This document shows, piece after piece, positions 4,263-5,267 of a DNA stretch of 5,267 nt. The notes beneath the pieces were generated by a model. That model was not told where the DNA came from, made no database searches, and worked only from the letters and a program-made list of their open reading frames with translations. Where the stretch lies: the NCBI GenBank assembly GCA_002731985.1, contig PCCT01000055.1, positions 1-5,267 of the forward strand, written 5' to 3'. Position 1 is the stretch's first letter; each line of letters starts with the position of its first letter. The position numbers and the translations under genes are program-made. The DNA is from Nitrospinota bacterium. Its GTDB lineage: Bacteria > Nitrospinota > Nitrospinia > Nitrospinales > VA-1.

Positions 4263-5267
4263 TTAATCATCATCGTCATTTTCTTTTAAATGTTTCCTTC
4301 GGTCCTTCTTCATACGGGACTTATCCTTATGAAATTTTCTCCAACTTGCAGCATCGGACTTTTCCGGGATAACAGGTTCACCAGCAGAATCATCTTCCCA
4401 GGAGAGCATGGGCCTTGGCGTTGGTCGCGTAAATTTAGTTGATGTTTTTTGGAAATATTTTTTCCCAACCTCAAATTCCTTAGAAGTCAGCCCCAGTTCC
4501 ATTTCATAAATATCCTTTGCTCCCTTGGGAAAACGTCTGGAAAACAACCCTTCTGCCCGTAACCGGACTTCCTTACCATTGACTAGGCCCGATCGCCATG
4601 ATTCAGGAATTCCCTGCCATCCATAAATCGCGCCAGACCAAGCACCAACCAAAACCCCAACCTTGTCAGCCGCCTTTCCCATATTGAGTCCGCTGGTCAA
4701 AGACGAATCGAACCCGCGACCCTCACGTAAAACAAGAATCAGGCACAGTGGCAGCAAAGTTAAAACATAGCCCTGAGCCGGACTGGTAACACTCGTCTTA
4801 TGCCAATCAGAGGCATTTTGACAAACCCATTCCAACAGTTCACCTAATCCGACATTCCACCGTTTGCGAAGACCCTCCAGCGTTTGCCCAAGCATCCCGC
4901 GTGCAGACTCCGCAGTCTCATCCCAAAGTCCGGGCGCGGTTTCGCGGAACCGAGTTTCAACTTTTTGGCAAAACTCTTCAGCGTCAGTCAGAATCTGTTC
5001 CGCTTCAGCCACAGGCCCTTCTGCGTTCCCAAGTTCCAGTGACAAAAATCGAGACGCCAGATATCCGGTAAGCGCAAGCCCGGTGACTTCACATAAGTTA
5101 CGGCTCAGTAACAAACCGATATCCACATTTAGCCGAATGCCCGCTTCCGGCCTGTCCCTGTGAATAATTCCTGCTGGAATTCCCATCGTCAGGAATGCCG
5201 CATCTGCCTGATCATGTTCCACCGCCCGCGGAGGCTTTTCCTTCAGTGCGCAGATTGATTTATAAAA
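4263..5267 (-). CDS. ADP-ribosylglycohydrolase (DraG)-like protein, 5' end off window
   Basis: The frame is open to the right edge, so the true start is probably outside; a GTG at 5222 lies inside the frame and gives 319 residues, used for numbering. The family removes ADP-ribose from proteins or small molecules using two magnesium ions. The visible part matches the C-terminal half of the all-helical fold. GYVLTLLPLCLILVL (151-165) and FDSSLTSGLNMG (171-182) precede the metal motif position, followed by GVLVGAWSGAIYGWQGIPESW (189-209), where the family has GAxxGAxxG...IPxxW. The usual GG-D-T-D-T motif reads GKAADKV (182-188): the first Asp is Ala184, only Asp186 remains, and Thr is Lys187. 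The N-terminal metal motifs lie off window. After residue 240 comes a non-family tail, rich in Lys/Arg and ending ENDDDD. It may be an inactive or altered homologue. Confidence 0.65.
   Translation of the reverse strand, partial: FYKSICALKEKPPRAVEHDQADAAFLTMGIPAGIIHRDRPEAGIRLNVDIGLLLSRNLCEVTGLALTGYLASRFLSLELGNAEGPVAEAEQILTDAEEFCQKVETRFRETAPGLWDETAESARGMLGQTLEGLRKRWNVGLGELLEWVCQNASDWHKTSVTSPAQGYVLTLLPLCLILVLREGRGFDSSLTSGLNMGKAADKVGVLVGAWSGAIYGWQGIPESWRSGLVNGKEVRLRAEGLFSRRFPKGAKDIYEMELGLTSKEFEVGKKYFQKTSTKFTRPTPRPMLSWEDDSAGEPVIPEKSDAASWRKFHKDKSRMKKDRRKHLKENDDDD

Noticed and set aside
4864..5163. Plus-strand 99-residue open frame
   Set aside because: Antisense to the DraG-like gene; Ser-rich composition typical of a shadow frame.

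Overview
The window looks like chromosomal DNA of a Gram-negative bacterium of moderate base composition. The evidence is a type IV pilin with a sigma-54-type promoter, and a protein carrying both the LapA and LapB domains, which in Enterobacteria control lipopolysaccharide synthesis at the inner membrane. The gene styles resemble Deltaproteobacteria or Nitrospina-like lineages, but that placement is inference and cannot be settled from this window. There is no rRNA, tRNA, CRISPR array or recognisable insertion sequence.

Layout. Positions 1-370 (minus strand) hold the first 123 codons of a type IV major-pilin-like gene whose end lies off the left edge. Positions 371-684 are a divergent intergenic region. 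It carries the pilin Shine-Dalgarno, a well-spaced -24/-12 (sigma-54) promoter for the pilin, small dyads and a nine-base G/C tract. From 685 to 3602 (plus strand) runs a compact housekeeping cluster: nadD (NAD synthesis), rsfS (ribosome silencing), a short DksA/TraR-family regulator, then, after a 159-base gap, a LapA-LapB-like fusion (two membrane segments, TPR repeats and a C-terminal four-cysteine zinc-ribbon-like module). The cluster ends at a second nine-base C tract.

On the minus strand, 3642-4148 contains what reads as a broken gene for a secreted protein with two BamE/SmpA-like repeats. The signal peptide, the body and the C-terminus lie in three different relative frames, and the signal-peptide frame has no ordinary start codon. 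Upstream of it, 4149-4262 contains an 8-bp inverted repeat with a 40-base AT-rich spacer. Positions 4263-5267 (minus strand) hold most of an ADP-ribosylglycohydrolase (DraG)-like gene, open at the right edge. Its usual C-terminal D-x-D-[TS] metal motif is degenerate, and it ends in a long charged tail.

How the genes fit together: nadD, rsfS and the DksA-like gene link cofactor supply, translation silencing and the transcriptional stress response, all growth-rate functions. The LapAB protein probably tunes envelope lipid synthesis. The pilin is an independent, divergently transcribed unit. The most interesting points are the LapA-LapB fusion, the sigma-54 pilin promoter with an adjacent homopolymer, the multiply disrupted BamE-like gene and the altered DraG-like active site. 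I found no convincing new multi-gene system.
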